From contig JAFZFP010000023.1 in NCBI GenBank assembly GCA_017555905.1, positions 95,310 through 159,309 of the forward strand: a stretch of DNA of 64,000 nucleotides, given 5' to 3'. Each line of letters opens with the position of its first letter. Positions within the stretch are counted from its first letter, which is position 1. The DNA is from Alistipes sp. GTDB lineage: Bacteria > Bacteroidota > Bacteroidia > Bacteroidales > Rikenellaceae. The position numbers and the translations under genes are program-made. The notes under the pieces were generated by a model. It was not told the origin of the DNA and ran no database searches. It was given only the letters and a program-made list of their open reading frames with translations. Below are positions 51,088 through 59,111 of this stretch, piece by piece.

Positions 51088-51300
51088 AGAATGAGTAACG
51101 GTGATAACCAATGATAAGCAATGGTTATCAAATTGTCTATTTTAGGCCTCATAATGATAAAGTGAGTTTGTCATTAGCTATCATCGTTTATCAAATTTTC
51201 TCGCCCTATTTCAGTTCCAAGATAATACAGATTGTTTATGTTACATAAATTGTGTAAACACTTTTTGTGCAAACAATTTGCGTAGGTACATTTTTTGTAT

Positions 51301-51308
51301 TATATTTG
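51301..51308 (+). promoter_or_regulatory. -7 element of the second ATPase operon
   Basis: TATATTTG, 26 nt upstream of the ATG at 51335. Confidence 0.65.
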
Positions 51309-51334
51309 TGACAAAGAAACTAAAAACAAGTATT

Positions 51335-52468
51335 ATGGAAACTCCTTTTATCTTCGGTAAAATTGCGACTGAAAAGAATTTTACGGATAGAGAAGCCGAA
51401 ACGGCTAACTTGGTCCAGAACTTCACTTCGCTAATAAATACTATTATTATTTCTCCTCGTCGTTGGGGAAAGAGTTCGCTTGTAAACAAAGCAGCGAAAT
51501 TGGCAATGGAGAAGGACTGCAACTTGCGTATCTGCCACATTGACCTCTTCAATGTGCGCAATGAGGAGCATTTCTACTCGTTGCTTGCTCAGAAGGTTAT
51601 TGCTGCTACATCTACGAAATGGGAAGAGGCTGTAGAGAACGCAAAAAGCTTTTTCTCACACCTTGTTCCAAAGATTACTATTGGCTCCGATCCCACCAAC
51701 GAGATAGCTATCGATTTCGATTGGGACGATGTAAAGCGTAATCCAGACGAGGTGCTTGACCTTGCTGAAAAAATTGCAAAGGAGAAGGGACTGAAAATCG
51801 TTGTTTGCGTTGACGAGTTCCAAAACATTGCGGAGTTTGCTGATCCGGATTACTTCCAGAAAAAGTTGCGCTCACATTGGCAGCAACATCAGCATGTTGC
51901 ATACTGTCTCTATGGTAGTAAGCGTCATATGATGTTGGAGGTGTTCACCCACTCATCAAAACCATTCTATAAGTTTGGTACACTGATGTTCCTTGACAAA
52001 ATTGATACGCCATACCTTGTAGAGTTCTTCCATAGCCGTTTTAAGGATACTGGCAAGAGTATTAATGATGATGCAGCACACTTGATTGCAGAACTTGTGG
52101 ATAACCACCCTTACTATGCGCAGCAGCTCGCACAGCAATCTTGGTTGAGAACAAATGATGCGTGTACGACTGATATTGTGCGAGATGCCCACTCAGCATT
52201 GGTTGAGCAGTTGAGTTTATTGTTCGTGACTATTACAGAAACACTAACAACCCAGCAACTCAATTATTTAAAGGCCTTGATTGCCGGAGAAAAGGCGATA
52301 AGTTCTATTGATGTTATGCATCGCTATCAAATATCATCGACAACCGCAATCACACGCTCAAAGACTGCATTGATAAAAAATGACATACTTGACAATAAGG
52401 CGGGAGAAGTGTCATTCCAGGATCCTATTTATGCTTATTGGTTGAAGAATGAGTTTTTTGGTAAATAA
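51335..52468 (+). CDS. AAA ATPase of the ATPase_2 type (second paralogue)
   Basis: 377 residues from the ATG at 51335; an upstream start (51278) lies before the promoter. SPRRWGKSS replaces Walker A (~39-47); Walker B is KIVVCVDEFQNI; the GSKRHMMLEVF motif with arginine follows and the C-terminus is winged-helix-like (ISSTTAITRSKTALIKNDIL). Same family and design as the ATPase at 39782. It is followed after 12 nt by a receiver-domain protein, so the two ATPase paralogues each lead a different cassette. Confidence 0.85.
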   Translation: METPFIFGKIATEKNFTDREAETANLVQNFTSLINTIIISPRRWGKSSLVNKAAKLAMEKDCNLRICHIDLFNVRNEEHFYSLLAQKVIAATSTKWEEAVENAKSFFSHLVPKITIGSDPTNEIAIDFDWDDVKRNPDEVLDLAEKIAKEKGLKIVVCVDEFQNIAEFADPDYFQKKLRSHWQQHQHVAYCLYGSKRHMMLEVFTHSSKPFYKFGTLMFLDKIDTPYLVEFFHSRFKDTGKSINDDAAHLIAELVDNHPYYAQQLAQQSWLRTNDACTTDIVRDAHSALVEQLSLLFVTITETLTTQQLNYLKALIAGEKAISSIDVMHRYQISSTTAITRSKTALIKNDILDNKAGEVSFQDPIYAYWLKNEFFGK

Positions 52469-52480
52469 TTCTAATATACA

Positions 52481-53158
52481 ATGTTAAATATGGGACGAAT
52501 TATTAACATAGGAAAAATATATAGTATTCAAGACTTAAATACACCATCTCAAAAATTACACTCTAATTATCGCGATAGAGTTAAAATTGTCGTAATTGAT
52601 GATGAAGATTTTATCTATTTTGATGACTTACGCCGCAGTGGATTTAATATCACTCAATACCATGATATTGAAGATCTTCAAACATTAGACGCATTTCATG
52701 TGATTATTTGTGATATCAAAGGGATAGGTAGGCATTTTAATTCACGAGCAGAAGGCGCTTTTATTATCAGAGAACTAAAGAAAAAACATCCATATAAAGT
52801 ATTTGCTGCATATACAGGGTCAACTCACCGTATAGACATAAATGAATACCTCCTAGGTGTCCATATTATTAAGAAAGATATAGATATGGATGATTGGTGT
52901 AATGAAATTGATTCACTCGTAAGAAAAGCTGTTAGTCCACAATATGTATGGACTGCAATTAGAGAAATCCTTCTAAATGAGAATGTTTCAACATTAAGCA
53001 TTGCAAGATTAGAACACAAATATGTGGATATCATCCTTAATAAGAATGGCGATTTCACCGATCTCTTAACAGATAAAAAAATTAAAATTAGCGACAATGT
53101 TAAGGATATAATAACTACATTAATATCAAATATAGCACTAGGATTTTTGTTTAAATAA
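52481..53158 (+). CDS. Receiver-domain protein, atypical response regulator
   Basis: 225 residues. A complete receiver domain spans ~34-140: acidic pair Asp40/Asp41 (VVIDDEDF), phospho-acceptor Asp78 (VIICDIKGIG), Thr112 (FAAYTGS) and a lysine (IIKKD, ~131). The C-terminal ~80 residues are helical and do not look like a DNA-binding output domain. The ATG at 52490 is an alternative start. It begins 12 nt after the ATPase and ends 1 nt before the kinase gene, so all three form one operon and this is the probable partner of the kinase. Confidence 0.75.
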   Translation: MLNMGRIINIGKIYSIQDLNTPSQKLHSNYRDRVKIVVIDDEDFIYFDDLRRSGFNITQYHDIEDLQTLDAFHVIICDIKGIGRHFNSRAEGAFIIRELKKKHPYKVFAAYTGSTHRIDINEYLLGVHIIKKDIDMDDWCNEIDSLVRKAVSPQYVWTAIREILLNENVSTLSIARLEHKYVDIILNKNGDFTDLLTDKKIKISDNVKDIITTLISNIALGFLFK

Positions 53159-53159
53159 T

Positions 53160-54284
53160 ATGAAATACATTTCACCATACCCATATAAATTATCAAATGG
53201 AGGAGAATTAATTAATGGCGCAGTATTTAATACTCCAAATTTCTGTACAAGAAACAAACAGAATCCACAATGTAAAAAATTTTATAGATCATTAAAAAAG
53301 CGTGGGGAATTCACTTGTCCATATGGTTTTGGTGTCAATGTGGTAGATATTAAAGGAAAAGATGTAATATTGACATGTCTAAATGTTGAAACTATATCTA
53401 AAAAGAAAGAAGTTCAAAAAAGACTTGGTGCAGCGGAATTCTTTCCTCGATTGCCATATGATGAATACAAAAAGATTCTTGCTAATTTTCTCCAAATGAT
53501 AGGAGAAACATCGGATTTTGATGAATCATATTCTATTGAAACAAGACAAGCCTTTTTACAAGAGCAACAAGAAATATTGGATGATACTTTACATGAAATT
53601 CGCAAATTAAATTCTCAGCTAAAGGATACTACAAAGCGTCTATCTTCTGCTCTTAGCAGTATAAGAAATCCAACGGACCAAATAGAGTCTCTAAACTTAG
53701 ATGTATTTTCAATTACAAACCTGATGTCAATTCGACTGGATGCATATGATTTACAGGTAAATCCTGAACTTAATCTTGACTCTGGAAAGCGCCCAATTGC
53801 AATATACAAAAAGGTGGAAAAAGTTTATAAGTGCTTGAGAAGTGCAGCCCAGAAGAGAGGAATAAATATCCGATTGAACGGGGCTTCTCACAATCAATTT
53901 AATGCGACAAATGCCATTGAGATAGCCTTTTTTATCATTATAGATAATGCAATAAAATACTCTCCTACTAACAAGGAAATATCTGTCAATTTTTATGAAC
54001 GAGATGATACGTTAATATTAAATGTAAGGAATTTGGGCATTCGACCTGCAGAACACGAGAAAAGCACTTTATTTCATAGAAGTGTGAGAAGCAAGCATGT
54101 GGAATCAATAGAAGGTCGTGGTCTCGGATTGTATTTATTGAAACAAATTTGTGATACCAACAACATAAAGATCGATCTTAAAATAGAAAATAAAGACCTT
54201 TATTTTGAAAATGGTATAGCATATGCACCTTTTATAGTTTCAATGGAGTTCCGTAATATGATCATACCTGATGAGAATTTTTAA
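53160..54284 (+). CDS. Atypical soluble histidine kinase with N-terminal Cys cluster
   Basis: 374 residues, no membrane segment. H-box-like LHEIRKLNSQL (His145), N-box FFIIIDNAIKYSP (Asn263) and G2 box GRGLGLYLLKQI (~319-330) define a HATPase domain; the G1 box is weak (NLGIRP instead of DxGxG). The N-terminus carries three cysteines, Cys29, Cys38 and Cys53 (NFCTRNKQNPQC, then FTCPYGF), which could bind a metal or iron-sulfur cluster and sense redox or nitrosative stress. A coiled coil covers ~130-165. Partner of the receiver protein just upstream. A defence or stress role is inferred from the locus. Confidence 0.72.
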   Translation: MKYISPYPYKLSNGGELINGAVFNTPNFCTRNKQNPQCKKFYRSLKKRGEFTCPYGFGVNVVDIKGKDVILTCLNVETISKKKEVQKRLGAAEFFPRLPYDEYKKILANFLQMIGETSDFDESYSIETRQAFLQEQQEILDDTLHEIRKLNSQLKDTTKRLSSALSSIRNPTDQIESLNLDVFSITNLMSIRLDAYDLQVNPELNLDSGKRPIAIYKKVEKVYKCLRSAAQKRGINIRLNGASHNQFNATNAIEIAFFIIIDNAIKYSPTNKEISVNFYERDDTLILNVRNLGIRPAEHEKSTLFHRSVRSKHVESIEGRGLGLYLLKQICDTNNIKIDLKIENKDLYFENGIAYAPFIVSMEFRNMIIPDENF

Positions 54285-54634
54285 AAGTAATTATTAGGAC
54301 AAATCGCTGTAATTCAGCAAATACATTTATAAAAAAAGTGTGTGGCCAGAAAGGATGTCCCTCTTTCAGAAGTATATAGCGAGAGGAGGGCTAATGCTCT
54401 AATGCACAACTCAATACAAAATAATAAGTGAAACGACTTTGGGTGCAAAACATAAGATTCAATTCAAACGGCGAATAATAAGGAATAATCGAGGGCAAGT
54501 CGCCAATAAATAGATACAAGGAAGGCGTTAGATAAACTAAATTAAAGTATAGTTTATCCCCTAAAAATGGGCTTAATATATACTTTAATATAGTTTATAA
54601 TAGTTTGCTGGTAACAACTTTCGCAAATAATGTT
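54285..54634. other. 350-bp gap, no gene
   Basis: AT-rich. The decamer TATAGTTTAT occurs at 54550 and again near 54590 with ATATACTTTAA between, which gives a partial inverted repeat; otherwise nothing assignable. Confidence 0.4.
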
Positions 54635-54642
54635 TATCTTTG
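54635..54642 (+). promoter_or_regulatory. -7 element of the 328-aa gene
   Basis: TATCTTTG, 32 nt upstream of the ATG at 54675. Confidence 0.6.
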
Positions 54643-54674
54643 TTGAAGAATAGAAAACTCTAAAACCCAACAAT

Positions 54675-55661
54675 ATGGAGCGCATTGTTAGTGGCAATGA
54701 TATTTATTATCTAAAGGAATACCAGCTGGAAAAGGATTTTGAGCAGGATGTGGTTGCGAATTACCGACATATATTCGGTAATGATACTGTATATATTGAT
54801 ATCAAGAAGAAGATTGGTGATAACATTGTAACCATTCCAGATGGTTATTTGCTCGATTTTACTTTTTCAAATAATCCTCGCCTATATATCATTGAGAATG
54901 AATTGAGCGTTCATGATGCCTATAAACACATCGGTACTCAACTCTTGAAATTTGCTGTATCTTATAAGCAAAGTCGCCTAAAGATCAAACAGTACATCCT
55001 TGATTACCTATCTAAATCGCCTACGAATATGGCATTCATTGAGTCAAAGGCATCGGAGATGGGTTACCGTAATATAGACGCAATGCTTGAGTCTATGATT
55101 TATAGAGACACTGTAGATGCCATTGTTATTATCGACAATAGTTCTGCAGAGCTTGAGAATGTATTGAGTCATCTTTCAATGAAGATTGATATTATAGAGT
55201 TTAAGGCATACGAAAATAATAAAGGAAATCGACTCTATAAATTCATTCCATTTAATAATGAGGTTAAGGAGTTTGTGGCGGCACGAAGTGGTACAAAGAG
55301 TGTCTCTCCAGAAGATATTGATACCATTGTTGTCCCAGCTCAGGAAGAGGGCTTCCAGTCGGCTTTCATCGAGAGTAATGCGTGGTGGCAAATTCGTATA
55401 TCTGTGTCTATGCTTGATAAGATTAAGTACATTGCCGCCTATCGTACAGCTCCTGTATCAGCAATTACTCATATTGCCGAAGTTGATCGCATAGAGAGAT
55501 ACAAGGATACTAATAAATACATCCTATACTTTAAGGAGCCAGCAAAGGAGATTCCTCATATTGAGTTAGACAAAGACAAAAAAGGCGTTGCACCGCAAGC
55601 ATCTCGCTACACTAACTATGTGAGATTGATGTCTGCAACGAAATTGTCAGAGGTCTTTTAG
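54675..55661 (+). CDS. PD-(D/E)XK-like nuclease-fold protein
   Basis: 328 residues, soluble. Near the N-terminus a nuclease-type core can be read: KIGDNIVTIPDGYLLDFTF, then LYIIENELSVHDAYKHIGTQLLKFA, with Asp of IPDGYLLD and Glu of IENE in the usual positions but no lysine after the second strand (ENEL instead of ExK). The middle is helical and the C-terminal part (WWQIRISVSMLDKIKYIAAYR; VAPQASRYTNYVRL) is beta rich. Nuclease or DNA-binding role is inferred. Own promoter, own terminator. Confidence 0.6.
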   Translation: MERIVSGNDIYYLKEYQLEKDFEQDVVANYRHIFGNDTVYIDIKKKIGDNIVTIPDGYLLDFTFSNNPRLYIIENELSVHDAYKHIGTQLLKFAVSYKQSRLKIKQYILDYLSKSPTNMAFIESKASEMGYRNIDAMLESMIYRDTVDAIVIIDNSSAELENVLSHLSMKIDIIEFKAYENNKGNRLYKFIPFNNEVKEFVAARSGTKSVSPEDIDTIVVPAQEEGFQSAFIESNAWWQIRISVSMLDKIKYIAAYRTAPVSAITHIAEVDRIERYKDTNKYILYFKEPAKEIPHIELDKDKKGVAPQASRYTNYVRLMSATKLSEVF

Positions 55662-55689
55662 TATATAACTATACATATTACCAACATTA

Positions 55690-55716
55690 AGCAGAGGCAG
55701 TCCCTCTGCTTTTTTT
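55690..55716 (+). terminator. Intrinsic terminator
   Basis: AGCAGAGG / CCTCTGCT with a CAGTC loop, followed by TTTTTT. Confidence 0.85.
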
Positions 55717-55792
55717 GTGTCGTTGTCCGAGCTTTCGGGCGGATATTCCTATGCTTTTCGTAGGCAACCGCAGATTTTTTTTGAAAAATTTT

Positions 55793-55835
55793 TCACTCTT
55801 TCCAAACCTTTCCAGACAAGGGCTCCCTATACTTA
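55793..55835 (+). promoter_or_regulatory. Conserved leader of the HTH gene (copy B)
   Basis: TCACTC, CAAACCTT and CTATACTTA with the same 35-nt spacing as copy A. Further upstream CTTTCGGG and CCTATGCTTTT (55732-) echo CTTTCGGG and CTATGCTTT of copy A (41698-). Confidence 0.55.
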
Positions 55836-55900
55836 CAATGAAGCGACCACAATCGCACAGACAACAACTTTTATGTTTAACCAATAAAAATTAAAAAACT

Positions 55901-56236
55901 ATGGAGGTAATTACCATTGATTCGAAAGCTTTCCAGCAGTTGGTGGAAAAAGTAAATCTCATCGCCGATTATGTTCACGAGGCAAGATTGGAGCAGTCAA
56001 CAAACTCTGATGAGGAGTGGGTTGATAGCCAGGTTGTGTGTCAGTACTTGCGCATCTGCGAGAAGACACTCCAACGACTCCGTGCCGCCGGCAAGGTTGC
56101 TTACAGCTGTGTCGGCAACAAGTATTATTACCAGATTGCCGAGATCAAGCGTTGCCTGAAGGCGCACATCATCAAGAGTAGCGACGAGATGCTCGATGAC
56201 CTGATTCAGCGTAGCGGATACAACCCGAGAAGATAG
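55901..56236 (+). CDS. Excisionase-like helix-turn-helix protein (second copy)
   Basis: 111 residues, with a leucine/valine helix (FQQLVEKVNLIADYVHEARL) followed by an HTH_17-type domain: VDSQVVCQYLRICEKTLQRLR, then VAYSCVGNKYYYQIAEIKRCL. Same design and leader as the gene at 41956. The start follows the leader by 65 nt. Terminator after the stop; no integrase follows. Probably a leftover control gene of a mobile element. Confidence 0.78.
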   Translation: MEVITIDSKAFQQLVEKVNLIADYVHEARLEQSTNSDEEWVDSQVVCQYLRICEKTLQRLRAAGKVAYSCVGNKYYYQIAEIKRCLKAHIIKSSDEMLDDLIQRSGYNPRR

Positions 56237-56254
56237 GTCCCGCAACCCGCACAA

Positions 56255-56285
56255 AGCCCGCCCGACAATTAGTGTTTGGCGGGCT
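56255..56285 (+). terminator. Intrinsic terminator of the second HTH gene
   Basis: AGCCCGCC / GGCGGGCT stem with a 15-nt loop, then ATTTTG. Confidence 0.75.
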
Positions 56286-56344
56286 ATTTTGTCATATTGC
56301 AAAAGTTTATTTCGCAATAATTATCAACGAATTGAAATAATTAC

Positions 56345-56352
56345 TAACTTTG
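56345..56352 (+). promoter_or_regulatory. -7 element of the lipoprotein gene
   Basis: TAACTTTG, 25 nt upstream of the ATG at 56378. Confidence 0.6.
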
Positions 56353-56377
56353 TGAAAACCTATAAATATTGCCCAAT

Positions 56378-57220
56378 ATGAAAAAACTATTATTCATTGT
56401 CGCATCCTTTTTAATGGTTGCTTGTGGAGTGAAAAAATCAGAGTATAATAAAATTGTCGCACAAAGAGATTCTTTGTTGGTTGCTATAGATTCCTTGATA
56501 AAGGTGAATGATGAATTGAATAATGGAGAAGAAAGATTGATGAACTATATAAAGTTGTATAATGAAAACAAAGACTATATAAGTGCATTAGAGAAACTGA
56601 ACAAATTAAAACAATACCATAAGGAGTCTCCTATGTTTGCTAAACACAAAAATATGTTTTCAGAAATAGAGAGAAGGGCTCAAATAGTGGCAGATAGTAT
56701 AGCTAAAGTTCAAAGAGATAGTATAAAATTGGCAGGTATAAACGAGCTAGGGCAATGGTATATCGGTGATTTTGTAAATGATTTTGACGAGCCAACAGGA
56801 GAACATTTTGTATATTCTGAAATTTATGGAACATTCAGTAATAGTGCAACGGCATCAAGTAGACTAAAGGTATATGTTCAATTTTTACACTACGCTTTTA
56901 AAGATCCATACGACTATAGTGTAAGGTTTCTATTTGATGAATATAATGATGGAACATACGAAAAAGAAGAATGTACATCTATAAAGGTTGTCAATAAGCA
57001 ATTACGAAAAGTTTATAGAGAGTACAGTGCTTCGCGTTATGACTATTTAGAAGATAGTAATGGGGAGGTTTATTCCACTAAGGGAATTCTGTCCGAAGAA
57101 GGGGAGTACGAGTTTGAAATGCGATTCAAATATGGTACTGTGTACCGATTCAACATTGATACAAAATACATAAACAATGCCTTAGTAAAAGCTCGATTAA
57201 AAAGAATAGAGGATTTATAA
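56378..57220 (+). CDS. Lipoprotein with coiled coil, 280 aa
   Basis: Signal peptide with lipobox FLMVAC; the ATG at 56378 is preferred to a TTG three codons earlier. Residues ~25-110 form a coiled coil (DSLLVAIDSLIKVNDEL; EKLNKLKQYHKE), the rest is beta rich (LKVYVQFLHYAF; VYRFNIDTKYINNAL). Located on the periplasmic side. It overlaps the next gene by one base (TAATG). No family recognised. Confidence 0.65.
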   Translation: MKKLLFIVASFLMVACGVKKSEYNKIVAQRDSLLVAIDSLIKVNDELNNGEERLMNYIKLYNENKDYISALEKLNKLKQYHKESPMFAKHKNMFSEIERRAQIVADSIAKVQRDSIKLAGINELGQWYIGDFVNDFDEPTGEHFVYSEIYGTFSNSATASSRLKVYVQFLHYAFKDPYDYSVRFLFDEYNDGTYEKEECTSIKVVNKQLRKVYREYSASRYDYLEDSNGEVYSTKGILSEEGEYEFEMRFKYGTVYRFNIDTKYINNALVKARLKRIEDL

Positions 57221-57576
57221 TGGTTTGGCTCTTGCATCCTAGCCATAGGAAGTTTGTTAAATTGCTACATCAAAAGGTTGGAGCAAATGGATTTATTGTC
57301 ATAACAAAAGATGATTGTATAACATATGATAATCTTTGGACTGCACATAACAATAATTCTACGAAGATACACAAAGGGGCATATAAAATTATTATTACAG
57401 CCGTAAATAGACAACTAGAATATAATGACATAACATCAATTCATAGAACTATAAGCGTTAATTTTATCGAGTCAAAATTGCGTAAAAATGAATTACACAC
57501 ACCATTTCGAACAGTCAGAAATACGGTTATATATTTTATAGAACGATTTATATCAAAAATTATAAGACAAATATAA
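57220..57576 (+). CDS. Hypothetical basic protein, 118 aa
   Basis: Starts on the last base of the lipoprotein stop, so it is translated with it. Basic, no signal peptide; GFIVITKDDCITYDNLWTAH and a basic, hydrophobic C-terminus (TVIYFIERFISKIIRQI) are the only notable parts. Function unknown. Confidence 0.5.
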   Translation: MVWLLHPSHRKFVKLLHQKVGANGFIVITKDDCITYDNLWTAHNNNSTKIHKGAYKIIITAVNRQLEYNDITSIHRTISVNFIESKLRKNELHTPFRTVRNTVIYFIERFISKIIRQI

Positions 57577-57634
57577 AAACGAGTAATTTTTCTAAATCAA
57601 TATTTCTTATTTTGTAATGTTTGGGAAATATTAT

Positions 57635-57642
57635 TACATTTG
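57635..57642 (+). promoter_or_regulatory. -7 element of the 57654 gene pair
   Basis: TACATTTG, 11 nt upstream of the ATG at 57654. Confidence 0.5.
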
Positions 57643-57653
57643 TGCAATTAACT

Positions 57654-58055
57654 ATGAATAAATTTATGATAGCAGAATTAAAAGGTTTTCTATTGGCAAA
57701 TAATATTGAGCAGGTAGTTGCTAATGACAATGCCGTCATATTTAGAAAAGGTGGATTGTCATTCCTATTTCAGCATTCAACAGATGATCCTTACTACTTT
57801 AGGTTGTCACTACCTAAGGTAGCTTTAGCTAAAAACATCGCCAATGTGGACATAAATGATTTAGAGGTTCAATACAAAGTGATGAAAATAACAATAGTAG
57901 ATGGTGATGTATGGATTGTTGCAGAACAATTTGTATATTGTAGAGAAAATCTATCCTCGTTATTTACAAGACTCATTACTTTGTTAGAAGAGGTTCTTAA
58001 AGCATTGAAAGAAAAGTTACAAGCTAGCACAAATGTCAAAGATGAAACCGAATAA
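57654..58055 (+). CDS. Hypothetical protein, T3S-chaperone/YbjN-like look, 133 aa
   Basis: From the ATG at 57654 (57666 also possible). Order of elements: helix (MIAELKGFLLANNI), beta strands (AVIFRKGGLSFLFQH; YYFRLSLPKVA), long helix (SSLFTRLITLLEEVLKALKEKL). That resembles the CesT/YbjN fold, seen by eye only. The last 23 bases overlap the next gene, indicating a linked pair with a membrane protein. Confidence 0.5.
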   Translation: MNKFMIAELKGFLLANNIEQVVANDNAVIFRKGGLSFLFQHSTDDPYYFRLSLPKVALAKNIANVDINDLEVQYKVMKITIVDGDVWIVAEQFVYCRENLSSLFTRLITLLEEVLKALKEKLQASTNVKDETE

Positions 58056-58512
58056 TAAAAATATACCGAATAAGGAGAATATCGTAAAACCATACATAAT
58101 ACATATGTGGTGGTCAATTACAATATTATCCCTATTACTGATCGCATCAATATCATTTATTTTCAGTGAACGAGTTGTTAATGCAGATAACCTTGCTGAG
58201 TATATTTCATTTGCATCAGTTTTATTATCCATAACTTTGTCTATATTTGCAATTTTGTATACATACACATCCAATGTACAAATACAGGAACAATTTAACA
58301 AAATTGATTGTGCAGCTTCAAACATTAATGATGTATCGTATAAATTACATGATGTAAGTAGTAGATTGAATGATTCATTGACTGATATTACAACAACATT
58401 GGCAAATCTGGATAAAGGTCAACAAGAATTGAACAAAAAAGTAAGTGATAGAAATAGCATATTAACAAACATGGGCGAAATCCTTAAAGATATAAATAAT
58501 AGTGAAAGTTAA
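58033..58512 (+). CDS. Two-helix membrane protein with coiled coil, 159 aa
   Basis: Start inside the previous gene (23-bp overlap). Two transmembrane helices (~25-45 SITILSLLLIASISFIFS and ~57-78 ISFASVLLSITLSIFAIL), then a coiled coil of ~70 residues (VSYKLHDVSSRLNDSLTDIT; NLDKGQQELNKKVSDRN). Resembles small membrane sensors or scaffold proteins. Together with its partner it is the last gene pair of the island; role unknown. Confidence 0.55.
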   Translation: MSKMKPNNKNIPNKENIVKPYIIHMWWSITILSLLLIASISFIFSERVVNADNLAEYISFASVLLSITLSIFAILYTYTSNVQIQEQFNKIDCAASNINDVSYKLHDVSSRLNDSLTDITTTLANLDKGQQELNKKVSDRNSILTNMGEILKDINNSES

Positions 58513-59027
58513 GAATTATTGGTATTTTATATCACTGGAGAAACTCTGTGTTTAAAATTATCAACTAAATAGTATGGCTTTCACTCCCGCCTATGTTTTA
58601 TTATTATCTCTGCATAAGTAATTACAGCACAGAAATTTAAGGTGGACACAGTACGGCAATTCCCGTACCCAAAAAACGGTCAAAACTGTTACTTCGGAAC
58701 TCAAAAGTAAACCTAAAAATCGTGGGGAATCTGGGTGAATTTTATTCAAAAAGTTAGTCCGATAACGCGAAAAAGTTTCGGATTCTTTGAGGTTCTTTTC
58801 GGCATCTACCCATTTGTAAGATTTGAAAATAGTCCACTATTATCTGCCCCTTCCAAATGGCTATCTGCTCGAAAATAGCACTCAAATAACCTCGAAATAA
58901 AATTCACCCCGATTCCAATTTTCGCACTCAAAATGATGGGCGAACATAGGTTAAACTCTCGTTTTGAGTCGGAGAGAGTGTTGTCGCTAATAAAAATATA
59001 GGCACTATTTCGGTGGTGCTATATACA
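58513..59027. other. Right-hand edge of the island, 515 bp without a gene
   Basis: Mixed composition, no coding frame. Contains short inverted pieces such as AACTCTCGTTTTGAG and its reverse near 58955-58975, but no copy of the tRNA-Gly 3' end, so the right junction of the island cannot be fixed. Confidence 0.4.
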
Positions 59028-59060
59028 AACCCCGCTTCGATGATAAATCGAGGCGGGGTT
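59028..59060. terminator. Bidirectional terminator at the island edge
   Basis: AACCCCGC-TCGAT / ATCGA-GCGGGGTT, a 13-bp stem with loop GATAA, downstream of the minus-strand 102-aa gene. Confidence 0.75.
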
Positions 59061-59111
59061 ATGTTATTATCTCACAATCCTTGAAAGGGTTGTGGCGAAG
59101 GTGGAGCAATG

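Larger units (their letters stand above)
50651..51300. other. 650-bp structured gap before the second ATPase gene
   Basis: No protein gene I would accept. It holds three short hairpins (50671-50687, 50712-50728, 50748-50768), a longer inverted repeat (50845-50886), a promoter-like TATCTTTG at 50938-50945, the right copy of the 68-bp dispersed repeat (51020-51087), and further copies of an ATCAAATTTT-type block up to 51199. Confidence 0.55.

Noticed and set aside
50874-51098. 74-codon frame containing the right 68-bp repeat
   Set aside because: The only similarity to the frame around the left copy comes from the DNA repeat itself; no ribosome site and no conserved start.
52481-54284. Detocs-type two-component defence system
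   Set aside because: The receiver protein has no phosphorylase or other effector domain and a third component is missing; similarity is only in having a kinase and a receiver.
58513-59060. Second attachment site matching the tRNA-Gly 3' end
   Set aside because: Only CTCGTTTT (8 bases) is shared near 58958; that is within chance in this region, so no right attachment site is called.
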